Assembly: GCA_945861705.1 (NCBI GenBank)
Contig: CAMAVM010000020.1
Span: forward strand, 1-49,928
Direction of reading: 5' to 3'
DNA: 49,928 nt
DNA from: Methylomagnum ishizawai
GTDB lineage: Bacteria > Pseudomonadota > Gammaproteobacteria > Methylococcales > Methylomonadaceae
In this document: positions 1-7,812 of the stretch, piece by piece
Layout of the letters: each line of letters begins with the position of its first letter
How positions within the stretch are numbered: position 1 is the stretch's first letter
Position numbers and translations under genes: made by a program
Notes under the pieces: generated by a model
The model's database searches: none
What the model was told of the DNA's origin: nothing
The model's input: only the letters and a program-made list of their open reading frames with translations

Positions 1-86
1 TAACCTTTTTCAGTGACTAACTTAACGGCATCTTGTTTAAACTCTAATGTGAATTTAGGATTGGGGCGCTTTGTTTGATTATTCAT
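1..86 (-). pseudogene. IS3-family transposase OrfA, N-terminal part cut by window edge
   Basis: Read on the minus strand, the first 28 codons give a protein beginning MNNQTKRPNPKFTLEF and continuing KQDAVKLVTEKG. This is the opening of the helix-turn-helix OrfA protein of IS3-type elements, which commonly start with a 'F(T/S)xEFKxxAVxLV' segment. The start is the ATG at 84-86, preceded by AGAGGTGAAC, a good ribosome binding site. The rest lies outside the window, so whether the element is intact cannot be told. Family assignment comes from this N-terminal motif only. Confidence 0.7.
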
Positions 87-110
87 GTTCACCTCTTATG
101 ACATTATAAA

Positions 111-146
111 TCTGTCTCTAGAAGTGTCCGGTTTAATTAAATCATT
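111..146. mobile_element. Probable terminal end of the IS3-type element
   Basis: The stretch TCTGTCTCTAGAAGTGTCCG followed by GTTTAATTAAATC lies about 25 bases upstream of the OrfA start, where the terminal inverted repeat of an IS3 element would be. The other end is outside the window, so the repeat cannot be confirmed by pairing. Confidence 0.45.
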
Positions 147-215
147 ACAATAAATGCTGAGCTAGTTGAAGTACACACCTTTCGACGACCAACGGAAGTG
201 CCGGTACAGGCTCTC

Positions 216-241
216 GGCAACCGCTCCCTGCGTTGCCCTAC
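216..241 (-). repeat. GTAG-headed REP hairpin
   Basis: On the minus strand the sequence starts GTAG and then forms a hairpin with arms GGCAAC and G(G)TTGCC around a GC-rich loop. GTAG followed by a palindrome is the hallmark of REP elements handled by RAYT transposases. It lies between the IS3 end and the lipoprotein gene. Confidence 0.55.
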
Positions 242-338
242 CTCCTGCATCCATGCACTCGAAGGCGAACGGGAATTAAAGCTTCATAAGGCCAAATCAA
301 TAGTAAAGCTTTTTAAACCATTTTTTTAAGGAACTATA

Positions 339-920
339 ATGCAAAAAAACTCAACAACATCTGCCTTGGTTTTGGCTACACTCTTTTCTGCTTTTTTGGT
401 GGTTGGATGTACATCAAATATTAAGCACATTCCTAAATCTGAAGCCCAAGTGCCTAAATCCCAGGCGTACAATGCGTCTGTTGATGCGGTATGGAATGCC
501 GCTAAAAAGGCATTAGTGGAAGATGAAACCTTTAAGATATTGGATAAATCTTCTGGAATAATGGTGACTGAGCTTAGGACGATTGATGCCAAAGAATTGT
601 CTTTAGCCGCCACTTATTTTCTTGGTAAGACTTATAAAAACAGCTATACGGTAAATTTTAACCCACAGGCTTCTAATAAAACGGATGTGACGGTGAACGT
701 AAAGCTGCAAGCCGTTCAAGTTGTCTTGTTATCGCGCGAAGAAAGCAATGCGGACGTTGAAGGTTATTTAAGGAAGAAACTGTTCGACAAGATAGCGGAA
801 AATCTAAAGGGTCAAAGTTTTGCAAACACTGATCAAGCTAATACTGATGTCGACAATAAAATCACCTCAACTTCAAAGCGTAAATCTAAGTCGAAGTCTG
901 GAAGGCGGACTCGTCGTTAA
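339..920 (+). CDS. Predicted outer-membrane or periplasmic lipoprotein, unknown function
   Basis: 193 residues. The N-terminus has a lysine, a hydrophobic stretch (residues about 9-23) and a lipobox VVGC with Cys24, so it should be lipidated and anchored, probably in the outer membrane. The middle (about residues 46-155) is a compact mixed alpha/beta region (AVWNAAKKALVEDETFKILD, then KSSGIMVTELRT) resembling the repeat fold of periplasmic proteins that lack enzyme motifs. The C-terminus is Lys/Arg/Ser rich (KRKSKSKSGRRTRR). The ATG is preceded by AAGGAACTATA. I do not recognise a family and assign no function. It stands alone, between the IS end and a receiver-like gene. Confidence 0.75.
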   Translation: MQKNSTTSALVLATLFSAFLVVGCTSNIKHIPKSEAQVPKSQAYNASVDAVWNAAKKALVEDETFKILDKSSGIMVTELRTIDAKELSLAATYFLGKTYKNSYTVNFNPQASNKTDVTVNVKLQAVQVVLLSREESNADVEGYLRKKLFDKIAENLKGQSFANTDQANTDVDNKITSTSKRKSKSKSGRRTRR

Positions 921-1114
921 ACCTTAAGATGTACAGATTACGGATATCCCGCAAAGCTATACTCAATAGCTGGGGAAACTGAAAGGTGAGTTCGGCTTCT
1001 CCAAGCCTGTCCCATGACAGGCAATTGGTAGGATTACTCTGCTGCAATAGTAAAATTGAGCGAAAAAATTAGAAATAATCCTGTGTAACCGCCAAAAGCA
1101 TAAGCTGGAAACCC
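921..1114. other. Structured intergenic leader with overlapping hairpins
   Basis: Three short inverted repeats lie close together: AGCTAT/ATAGCT at 955-971, GGCTT/AAGCC at 994-1007 and GCCTGT/ACAGGC at 1005-1022. The last two share the bases GCC and cannot form together. It precedes the receiver-like gene. No known riboswitch consensus fits. Confidence 0.35.
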
Positions 1115-1585
1115 GTGGCTAAAGCAAATAGTAGGAATATCAATCAAGTCTTGCCGTTTTTACGCTTGCTCCTAATTGAGGACAATCATGAGCGTATCAG
1201 GCTTATTGAAAGCTGGTTGCCTTCTGATGTACGCCTTGTGGTTGCATCCTCTGCTGGCAGGGCTATTGGCTTGCTTAAAACTATAAAGCGTAGTGACGAA
1301 AGCCCTTATGCTGGTCTTTTGCTAGACCATGATCTACAAGACCAAATCGTCACCGAGGTAGAGCGATTTTTGTCGGGTACCAATGTGCTGCAATTTATTA
1401 TTCGCCATCTGCCATCCGATGTACCCGTTTTAGTGCATTCAATGAATTTTCGGCGAGCGGATGACCTTGTGCAAAAACTGCGTGGTGCTAAATTTGATGT
1501 GACGCGAATACCGTTTTCAGTGCTGCATAAAGAGAATCTGACAGAATGGTTGAATGACGTTCGGATTGTGTGGGAAGATCGATAA
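1115..1585 (+). CDS. Cyclic-phosphate-processing receiver-like (cREC) domain protein
   Basis: 156 residues beginning at a GTG. The fold is receiver-like: LRLLLIEDNHERI (first strand with acidic pair), then LLLDHDLQ (the aspartate-bearing second motif), then VLVHSMN in the position of the receiver Thr/Ser strand. The 'DHDL' motif and the short length are typical of the stand-alone cREC family, predicted to process cyclic phosphates rather than to take phosphoryl groups from histidine kinases. No output domain and no kinase neighbour are present. No strong ribosome binding site is seen before the GTG. Family call is by motif; activity is inferred. Confidence 0.6.
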   Translation: MAKANSRNINQVLPFLRLLLIEDNHERIRLIESWLPSDVRLVVASSAGRAIGLLKTIKRSDESPYAGLLLDHDLQDQIVTEVERFLSGTNVLQFIIRHLPSDVPVLVHSMNFRRADDLVQKLRGAKFDVTRIPFSVLHKENLTEWLNDVRIVWEDR

Positions 1586-1869
1586 GCAGCATAGTTTATA
1601 ACCCAACAACCCCTCGTCAGCAGTTATTTTGTCTAATTCAATGGTATTTCAGTTTTTTAACGGTTCTCGGATATTTGAAAAATAAACCCTCAAAATATCA
1701 TCAAGGAAACATTTAATAACTTTTTGTTATTTCAGGGGTTTTCGTGTGGCTTGCGTAACGTAAGTTGGCATTGAAAATCCTGCTGCCAATTTAGGACAAA
1801 CCAGTCCGCATTTGCTATGATTGAACTTGGTTAGCACCCTGGATAATTCAATTAATAGCAGGAATTTAC

Positions 1870-3162
1870 ATGAGCCAAATCATCCCACCACCTAACGGCA
1901 AACCAATAACTTCACAGAATGGCAAGCTGGTTGTGCCTGATAACCCTATCATCCCTTATATAGAAGGCGACGGCACGGGGCCGGACATCTGGCGTGCCAC
2001 GGTGCGGGTGTTGGATGCGGCAGTCCACAAGGCTTATAACGGCGAGCGTAAAATCCACTGGCTGGAAGTGTATGCCGGAGGCAAATCCTTTGAGCTATTC
2101 AACACTTGGCTACCGGATGAAACCATCGACATCTGCCGGGAATTTCTGGTCTCCATTAAAGGCCCGTTGACTACGCCGATAGGCGGCGGCATTCGCTCGT
2201 TAAATGTGGCTTTGCGGCAATTGCTTGATTTGTATGTATGTTTAAGGCCAGTACGTTGGTTTAAAGGTGTGCCTTCGCCCGTCAAACGCCCTGACCAAGT
2301 CGATATGGTGATTTTTCGGGAAAATACCGAAGATATTTATGCCGGAATCGAATTTGCCCAAGGTAGCGATGAAGCCAAGCTGTTTTTGAAGCTGCTTAAG
2401 GAAAATTTCCCTGCACAATTCGGCAAAATCCGTTTTCCTGATACGTCCGGTATCGGCATCAAGCCCGTCTCGCAAGAAGGCACGGAACGCTTAGTCCGCG
2501 CCGCGATTGATTATGCGCTTATCAACCAACGGAAAAGCGTGACGATTGTCCACAAGGGCAACATCATGAAATTTACCGAAGGCGCGTTCCGCAACTGGGC
2601 GTATGGTTTAGCCGAGCGGGAATACCCTACGCAAACCTACACCTGGGATCAATGGGAACGCACCAAGGCTGCACAAAGCGAAGAAGCCGCCAATGCCGAA
2701 CAAAAAGTAGCATTAGCGTCTGGCAAAATCCTAATTAAAGATGCTATTGCTGATATTACCTTGCAGCAGGTTTTGACACGTCCAACCGACTTCGATGTGA
2801 TCGCCACGCTGAATTTAAACGGCGACTACCTGTCAGATGCGCTGGCAGCGCAAGTCGGCGGTATCGGCATTGCCCCCGGCGGCAATATCAATTACCAGAC
2901 CGGCACTGCCGTGTTTGAAGCCACGCACGGAACAGCGCCCAAATATGCCAACCTAGATAAAGTCAATCCCGGCTCGTTGATATTGTCCGGTGAAATGATG
3001 TTGCGTTATATGGGCTGGACGGAAGCCGCCGATACCATCATCAACGCCATGGATGCCACCATAGCCAGCAAGCATGTCACTTACGACTTTGCCCGATTGA
3101 TGGAAGGCGCGACAGAAGTTAAATGCAGCGAGTTTGCGGGTGGGATGATAAGGAATATGTAA
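1870..3162 (+). CDS. icd: Isocitrate dehydrogenase, NADP-dependent (TCA cycle)
   Basis: 430 residues, close to the 416 of the E. coli enzyme. It oxidatively decarboxylates isocitrate to 2-oxoglutarate with NADP in the cytoplasm. Visible marks are GDGTGPDIW near the N-terminus, the substrate loop [20 protein letters not shown] (its serine is the regulatory phosphorylation site in E. coli), the RPVRWFKG and [13 protein letters not shown] segments, and [19 protein letters not shown] near the coenzyme site. The start has AGGAATTTAC upstream. It is a single gene, with no aceK seen here. The N-terminus is a few residues longer than in E. coli ([20 protein letters not shown]). Confidence 0.95.
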   Translation: MSQIIPPPNGKPITSQNGKLVVPDNPIIPYIEGDGTGPDIWRATVRVLDAAVHKAYNGERKIHWLEVYAGGKSFELFNTWLPDETIDICREFLVSIKGPLTTPIGGGIRSLNVALRQLLDLYVCLRPVRWFKGVPSPVKRPDQVDMVIFRENTEDIYAGIEFAQGSDEAKLFLKLLKENFPAQFGKIRFPDTSGIGIKPVSQEGTERLVRAAIDYALINQRKSVTIVHKGNIMKFTEGAFRNWAYGLAEREYPTQTYTWDQWERTKAAQSEEAANAEQKVALASGKILIKDAIADITLQQVLTRPTDFDVIATLNLNGDYLSDALAAQVGGIGIAPGGNINYQTGTAVFEATHGTAPKYANLDKVNPGSLILSGEMMLRYMGWTEAADTIINAMDATIASKHVTYDFARLMEGATEVKCSEFAGGMIRNM

Positions 3163-3204
3163 CTTGTATAACCTAGTCCATTTTCATGCTAATAGGGGTT
3201 AAAC

Positions 3205-4062
3205 ATGGAATTTATCGCTATCGATGTTGAAACTGCAAATGCTGATATGGCATCTATTTGTCAAATTGGTATTGCCAAATACAAGGACGGCGAATTAATA
3301 GATCAATGGTCATCACTTATTGATCCAGAAGATTATTTTGACTTTATTAATATTGATATTCATGGCATATCAGAAGATGATGTAATTGAAGCTCCAACTT
3401 TTCCAGAAATAGTTGATGAGCTAAATCGTTTTTTGTCAAATTCAATATCTGTTAGTCACACACATTTTGATCGGGTATCAATCGAACGAGCGTTTGCAAA
3501 ATATTCTCTTATTCCAATTGAAACTACTTGGCTCGATTCAGCAAGAGTAGCGCGTCGTACATGGGAAGAATGTGCTTGGAGCGGATACGGTTTAGCGAAT
3601 GTTTGTAAAATCATTGGTTACGAGTTTAAACATCATGATGCATTAGAAGATGCTAAAGCATCTGGTCAAGTTCTGATTGCAGCAATAAACAAATCAGGGC
3701 TAGATACTAATGCTTGGCTTAAAAAAACGTCCCAACCAATAAATCCTAGCGGATTAACCGTCAACAGAGATGGTAATCCTGAAGGAGAAATGTATGGAGA
3801 AATTTTGGTTTTTACAGGGGCATTAGAAATTCCTCGTCGGGATGCCGCTGATCTTGCTGTTCGTATTGGATGTACCGTTGATCCGAGTGTTACCAAAAAA
3901 ACGACTTTATTGGTTGTTGGTGATCAGGATGTAACTAAATTAGCCGGCAAAGATAAGAGTTCGAAACACTTGAAAGCAGAGCAGCTTATAGCAAAAGGTT
4001 TTAATATTCGAATTATCAAGGAAAGTGATTTTAAACAATTGGTTGTTCAAGCCAATCGATAA
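3205..4062 (+). CDS. DnaQ-like 3'-5' exonuclease with C-terminal BRCT domain
   Basis: 285 residues in two parts. Residues 1-165 are a DEDDh exonuclease: ExoI is IAIDVETAN (D7, E9), ExoII is HTHFD (D89) and ExoIII is HHDALEDA (H144, D149). Residues about 195-285 form a BRCT domain (EILVFTGALEIPRRDAADL, then TTLLVVGDQD). Free-standing exonuclease-BRCT proteins are seen in bacteria and are thought to act in repair or DNA surveillance; the role here is unknown. The start is preceded by AGGGGTTAAAC. It is AT-rich compared with icd and followed 36 bases later by a small membrane-anchored gene, so the two may be one acquired unit. Confidence 0.85.
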   Translation: MEFIAIDVETANADMASICQIGIAKYKDGELIDQWSSLIDPEDYFDFINIDIHGISEDDVIEAPTFPEIVDELNRFLSNSISVSHTHFDRVSIERAFAKYSLIPIETTWLDSARVARRTWEECAWSGYGLANVCKIIGYEFKHHDALEDAKASGQVLIAAINKSGLDTNAWLKKTSQPINPSGLTVNRDGNPEGEMYGEILVFTGALEIPRRDAADLAVRIGCTVDPSVTKKTTLLVVGDQDVTKLAGKDKSSKHLKAEQLIAKGFNIRIIKESDFKQLVVQANR

Positions 4063-4098
4063 TGCTACTAATTTCAGGTAATAAAGTGTAGGAATATA

Positions 4099-4452
4099 AT
4101 GAATTCAATTAGTGCATACGTATCCAAACACAGTAAGTCAAGTTTTGCCGAAATGTTGAAAGAAAACAATATTGAGTTTTATGAAAAAAACCTTTTCCCA
4201 CCAGGTACAGTTGTTAACGCAAGCGAGACAATAGAAATTATAAAAGCTCTAGGTGGGGCATCAGTGATCCCTGCACTTGCAACTGTACTTGTTCAATGGT
4301 TAAAAAATAAAAGCTCAAGAAAAATAATACTTCAAACCAAAGAAAATGAAGTTATTCATTTGGAGGGCTACAGTGTTAAAGAAATAGAAAACATATTACA
4401 AAAAGCAAAAAATTTAACTGTTATCCAAACCATACCTGAAAAAGATCTGTAA
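4099..4452 (+). CDS. Small membrane-anchored protein, possibly EACC1-like
   Basis: 117 residues. After a polar N-terminal half comes GGASVIPALATVLVQWLKNK, a single hydrophobic segment (about residues 54-71), then a compact C-terminal unit: a basic-tipped strand (RKIILQTKEN), a second strand (EVIHLEGYS) and a helix (VKEIENILQKA). This order resembles the 'effector-associated constant component' EACC1 proteins predicted in bacterial conflict systems, but I cannot confirm the match. The start has GTAGGAATATA upstream. AT-rich like the exonuclease gene just before it, suggesting co-inheritance. Treat the EACC1 label as a hypothesis. Confidence 0.6.
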   Translation: MNSISAYVSKHSKSSFAEMLKENNIEFYEKNLFPPGTVVNASETIEIIKALGGASVIPALATVLVQWLKNKSSRKIILQTKENEVIHLEGYSVKEIENILQKAKNLTVIQTIPEKDL

Positions 4453-4483
4453 CGAGATAGGGAGCATTATATGCACCAAAACT

Positions 4484-4504
4484 GGTGCGTAAAACGCACG
4501 CTAC
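4484..4504 (-). repeat. GTAG-headed REP hairpin (GTGCG type)
   Basis: On the minus strand this reads GTAGC, then GTGCGTTTTACGCAC with arms GTGCGT and ACGCAC. A near-identical copy lies at 43166-43186 in the same orientation. Confidence 0.6.
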
Positions 4505-4531
4505 TTTGTACTTTTGATTTGGAGGTAACGT

Positions 4532-5047
4532 ATGCCAATTAACATCACCTGGGTAGACAATTGCGAAGGTGTAGAAGTAGTCGAAAGGCTGCATACGCCC
4601 GTCTGCACCATTAAAATCCATCGTCGGCAAGATGTGATTACCAACATCGAATGGGATTTTTCACAAGTTACTGATGCAGCAATGAATAATGACAACCACG
4701 CTGTCGATTTCTGGCCTGAGCCGAAGCAAACCGTCAATGTGAAATTGTTAAAACAAGGAACGGCGCATCAAAATAAAGTCTGGGCGGAATTGTTGAAAAT
4801 CCCTTTGGGTGAAACTTTGACCTATTCCGGCTTGGCAAAAAAAATCGGCTCTGCCGCCCGTGCGGTCGGCAATGCTTGCCGCACCAATCCTTATACATTG
4901 CTTATCCCCTGTCATCGCGTGGTTGCGGTTAACGGCATGGGCGGATACAGCGGTCATCGTCACGGCGAATATATGCAAATTAAAGAAAGGTTACTGGCTT
5001 ACGAAACTGATGCCGCCAATATAACAAAGCAGTCCCCCTCTCCTTGA
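4532..5047 (+). CDS. ogt: Methylated-DNA-[protein]-cysteine S-methyltransferase
   Basis: 171 residues. It removes O6-methylguanine (and O4-methylthymine) damage by suicide transfer of the methyl group to its own cysteine. The active site IPCHRVV carries Cys127; the DNA-binding helix-turn-helix is GETLTYSGLAKKIGSAARAV with the arginine finger, and the Asn hinge is NACRTNP. The N-terminal domain is short and variable as in Ogt. TTTGGAGGTAACGT gives a strong ribosome binding site. The last codons (QSPSP) and stop are supplied by a dispersed repeat that begins at 5033, so the natural C-terminus may have been replaced by repeat insertion. Confidence 0.92.
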   Translation: MPINITWVDNCEGVEVVERLHTPVCTIKIHRRQDVITNIEWDFSQVTDAAMNNDNHAVDFWPEPKQTVNVKLLKQGTAHQNKVWAELLKIPLGETLTYSGLAKKIGSAARAVGNACRTNPYTLLIPCHRVVAVNGMGGYSGHRHGEYMQIKERLLAYETDAANITKQSPSP

Positions 5048-5188
5048 GGGAGAGGGTTGGGGTGAGGGGAATATGAATAAAAAATGATTTTAAAATCCCC
5101 TCATCCTAGCCTTAGCGGCGCAGATTCCATACCTGCTACCGCACTTCCGCCATCCTTGGCAGTCGTCCCTCAAGGGTGAAGGGACTAA
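5033..5188. repeat. Composite dispersed palindromic repeat (GGGGTGAGGG type)
   Basis: The head is CCCTCTCC/GGAGAGGG (5036-5056) followed by TTGGGGTGAGGGG. A reversed tail (CCCCTCATCCTAGCC at about 5097) is interrupted by a 44-base module (5116-5159) before CCCTCAAGGGTGAAGGG. The same module and both palindrome halves recur at about 40034-40175 in a different arrangement. It reads into the 3' end of ogt. Confidence 0.7.
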
Positions 5189-5232
5189 ATTGTATAGCTT
5201 AAACAAATTAAATATTAGGACACTCCTGCAAC

Positions 5233-6117
5233 GTGCAAAACTCCGCATTAATCGATCAGTTCCTGGATGCCGTGTGGGTAGAACAGGGCTTGAGTGAAAA
5301 CACCCTTTCCGCTTATGGTAGTGATCTTAGGATTTTTGCCCTTTGGTTAAAAGACAAATCGTTGCTCGACGTTAACACAGGCGTGCTCTCCAGCTTTCTT
5401 GCCAACCGTTATCAAGAAGGTATCGGCAGCCGTTCCTCCGCCCGCATTTTATCTAGTTTACGACGCTTTTACGGCTATTACATTCGAGAAAATAACATCA
5501 CCATTGACCCGACTGCGCTGATAGAATCCCCCCATATCGGCAGGCCGTTACCTAGCTCATTAACGGAAGAAGATGTGGAGTTACTCCTAAATGCGCCTGA
5601 AACCGCCCATACCTTGGGATTTCGCGATAAAACCATGCTAGAAATGTTGTATGCAACCGGACTAAGGGTATCAGAGCTGGTTAATTTAACACTGGATCAG
5701 GTTAGCTTACGGCAAGGCGTGGTCAGGATTGTCGGCAAGGGCAATAAAGAACGGCTGGTGCCCGTCGGTGAAGAAGCGATGAGTTGGCTGGAAAACTATC
5801 TTAACGAAACCAGAAAAAACCTGTTGGGTGAGCGGCAATGCTCTTATGTTTTCGTCACTAACCGAGCGGACAGCATGACTCGGCAGGCGTTCTGGCATAT
5901 CATTAAGCGCCACGCCAAGAAAGCGGGCATTAGTAAAACCCTATCGCCGCACACCTTACGTCACGCCTTCGCCACCCATTTATTAAACCATGGCGCGGAT
6001 TTGCGGGTTGTGCAGTTGTTGTTAGGGCATTCGGACTTATCGACGACACAAATTTATACCCATATTGCCCGCGAACGGCTAAAAGAATTGCATACCAAAT
6101 ATCATCCACGAGGATAA
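5233..6117 (+). CDS. xerD: Tyrosine recombinase XerD (chromosome dimer resolution)
   Basis: 294 residues. With XerC it resolves chromosome dimers at dif under FtsK control. The core-binding domain (about 1-95) includes QGLSENTLSAYGSDL. The catalytic domain carries R145 (ATGLRVSEL), H240 and R243 (HTLRHAFATHLL), H266 (LLGHSDLSTTQ) and Tyr275 (IYTH), so the full tyrosine-recombinase set is present. The length matches XerD (298 in E. coli), and the position-conserved opening LIDQFLDAVWVEQGLS supports the GTG start, though the ribosome binding site (AGGA) is distant. It lies 7 bases upstream of the lpxA-like gene, so they probably share a transcript. Confidence 0.9.
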   Translation: MQNSALIDQFLDAVWVEQGLSENTLSAYGSDLRIFALWLKDKSLLDVNTGVLSSFLANRYQEGIGSRSSARILSSLRRFYGYYIRENNITIDPTALIESPHIGRPLPSSLTEEDVELLLNAPETAHTLGFRDKTMLEMLYATGLRVSELVNLTLDQVSLRQGVVRIVGKGNKERLVPVGEEAMSWLENYLNETRKNLLGERQCSYVFVTNRADSMTRQAFWHIIKRHAKKAGISKTLSPHTLRHAFATHLLNHGADLRVVQLLLGHSDLSTTQIYTHIARERLKELHTKYHPRG

Positions 6118-6124
6118 CAAGAAC

Positions 6125-6910
6125 ATGCCGCAACAAATCCACCCTACCGCTTATATTGCCCCGAATGCAAAACTGGGCGACAACATCATCGTTGGGCCTT
6201 TTGCCGTGCTGGAAAATGATGTTGGAATTGGTGACGGCTGCCAGATAGGCGCACATGCGGTAGTCCAGCCTTATGTAAAAATGGGAACAGGCAATGTGTT
6301 ACATCCGCATGTGGTCTTAGGCGATTTGCCACAAGACACCAGCTTTAAGGCGGAAACGGTAAGCTGGTTAATTATTGGCGACAATAATGTATTTCGGGAA
6401 GGCTTCACCGCGCATCGCTCCGCCAAGGAAAACTGCGAAACGCGCATCGGCTCGGACTGTTTTTTTATGAATAATAGCCACGTAGCCCACGATTGCATTA
6501 TTGGCGATAGTACTATCTTTGCTAACAATGTCGCTATCGGCGGCTTTGTAGAAGTGGGTGATAAGGTCTTTATGGGTGGTGGCGTGGTGGCGCATCAATT
6601 TTGCCGGGTTGGTTCTTATGCGATCGTGCAAGGCACGACGGGGTTAAGTATGGATGTTATTCCCTTTACCTTAATAGGCGGCCATTATGCTAAACACTAT
6701 AAGTTGAATACGGTAGGTTTGCGGCGAGCTGGAATTACTGGCGTTCGTTACAATGTACTTGCCTCGGCATTTCGTTTACTAAAAAACAAACAACCGCTGG
6801 ATGACTTGGAAGAAACCGATGAATTAAGGTATCTGAAAGACTGGCTGGCAGTTAAATCCAAACGGGGTATACATGGATTTATTGATGTCTCAAGGGATAG
6901 CGAATCTTAA
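6125..6910 (+). CDS. lpxA: LpxA-like UDP-N-acetylglucosamine acyltransferase
   Basis: 261 residues (262 in E. coli LpxA), a left-handed beta-helix of hexapeptide repeats (IAPNAKLGDNIIVGPFAVLE) plus a C-terminal helical cap (YKLNTVGLRRAGITG). LpxA starts lipid A synthesis by moving a hydroxyacyl chain from ACP to UDP-GlcNAc. The catalytic base region SHVAHDC (His122, equal to E. coli His125) and VAHQFC (His157, equal to His160) are kept. The usual 'GH' at E. coli His144 is GGF here (Phe141), and the HRGT motif reads HRSA. It is also outside an lpxD-fabZ-lpxA-lpxB cluster. It may be a paralogue with altered acyl or sugar choice. GAGGATAACAAGAAC precedes the ATG. Confidence 0.75.
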   Translation: MPQQIHPTAYIAPNAKLGDNIIVGPFAVLENDVGIGDGCQIGAHAVVQPYVKMGTGNVLHPHVVLGDLPQDTSFKAETVSWLIIGDNNVFREGFTAHRSAKENCETRIGSDCFFMNNSHVAHDCIIGDSTIFANNVAIGGFVEVGDKVFMGGGVVAHQFCRVGSYAIVQGTTGLSMDVIPFTLIGGHYAKHYKLNTVGLRRAGITGVRYNVLASAFRLLKNKQPLDDLEETDELRYLKDWLAVKSKRGIHGFIDVSRDSES

Positions 6911-7016
6911 AATAATTTGCCGCCGTATTTTAGGAGGAACAAAAACTGCAAAGTTTTCATCTCTAGGATAGAGATTTCGACAACATAGATTACTGAACTA
7001 TAAGTCTTTAGTAAAA

Positions 7017-7388
7017 CTATTTGGTATCGTTTCCATTGCCATCAGCCTCAAAGTGGAATTTATGCAGTAAGCGATGCACCAACGGACTAAAGAAAAGCCC
7101 TGCTGCCACCAAAAACATTAAACCAGAAAACAGCGCATACAAGCCTGCAAATAACTTACCCGCCTGGGTATGAAGCACATCAACCGGACCCATGCCACCC
7201 AGAATCATGGATGCATTGAGAAATGAATCCAGCCAGCTCATAGATTCAAATTCATGATAACCGATTACACCGATACCTAGACCAAAGGCTAGCAGTAAGA
7301 AAGCGGATAATAAATACTTAGCTTGCCTAATTAAAAAAGCGCTAAGAGGAATTGGTTTTTGGCATCGATGTTCAAAGGTGTGCCGCAT
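7017..7388 (-). CDS. Small two-helix inner-membrane protein, unknown function
   Basis: With the start set at the internal ATG (MRHTFEHRC) it has 123 residues; a longer reading from 7427 adds 13 charged residues. There are two predicted membrane helices: KYLLSAFLLLAFGLGIGVIGY, slightly more than 20 residues long, and GKLFAGLYALFSGLMFLVAA. Between them comes a re-entrant-looking segment (ASMILGGMGPVD) which loosely recalls the pore loop of two-helix channels, without a K+ selectivity motif. The C-terminal tail is polar with several His. It is downstream of hinT on the same strand. I do not recognise a named family. Confidence 0.6.
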   Translation of the reverse strand: MRHTFEHRCQKPIPLSAFLIRQAKYLLSAFLLLAFGLGIGVIGYHEFESMSWLDSFLNASMILGGMGPVDVLHTQAGKLFAGLYALFSGLMFLVAAGLFFSPLVHRLLHKFHFEADGNGNDTK

Positions 7389-7458
7389 ATTCTTTGTTTT
7401 ATCTTTGTTGATTCGACGTACCTTCACGGTGATATGGTTTTGCCCAGTGAATGATTAC

Positions 7459-7797
7459 CTAGCCTGGAGGCCAAGCCATTTGGCGACCGCCCAAAAGATG
7501 TAAATGCAGATGGTAGACGGCCTGGCCACCATGACTGTTGCAATTGAATACCGTGCGGTAACCTTCCTCTGCAATACCTTGTTGCTTGGCTAAAGTAGTT
7601 GCCACCTGTAGGATTTTCCCACCCAGTTGGGCATCATCGAGGTCATTTAAGGTTGTGATATGGCGCTTGGGTATAACGAGGATGTGGACGGGTGCTTGCG
7701 GGTTGATGTCCCTGAACGCGAGGATATGGTCATTTTCAAATACGACATCCGGCTCAATGTTTCCGGCAACCATTTTGCAAAATAGGCAATCAGTCAT
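7459..7797 (-). CDS. hinT: HIT-family purine nucleoside phosphoramidase
   Basis: 112 residues. HinT hydrolyses AMP-N-linked phosphoramidates such as AMP-lysine adducts. The N-terminus CLFCKMVAGNIEPDVVFE and the C-terminal histidine triad in AVYHLHLHLLGGRQMAWPPG identify the Hint branch, including the conserved C-terminal Trp-Pro. GGAGGAAAATGT precedes the ATG. The gene starts 15 bases after the endonuclease gene ends, so both may be on one message. Confidence 0.93.
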   Translation of the reverse strand: MTDCLFCKMVAGNIEPDVVFENDHILAFRDINPQAPVHILVIPKRHITTLNDLDDAQLGGKILQVATTLAKQQGIAEEGYRTVFNCNSHGGQAVYHLHLHLLGGRQMAWPPG

Positions 7798-7812
7798 ACA
7801 TTTTCCTCCATT

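Noticed and set aside
921-1114. c-di-GMP (GEMM) riboswitch, suggested by CGCAAAGC at 950-957
   Set aside because: The rest of the consensus, including the second stem with GGTAG...GGTTACC, is missing or in the wrong order.
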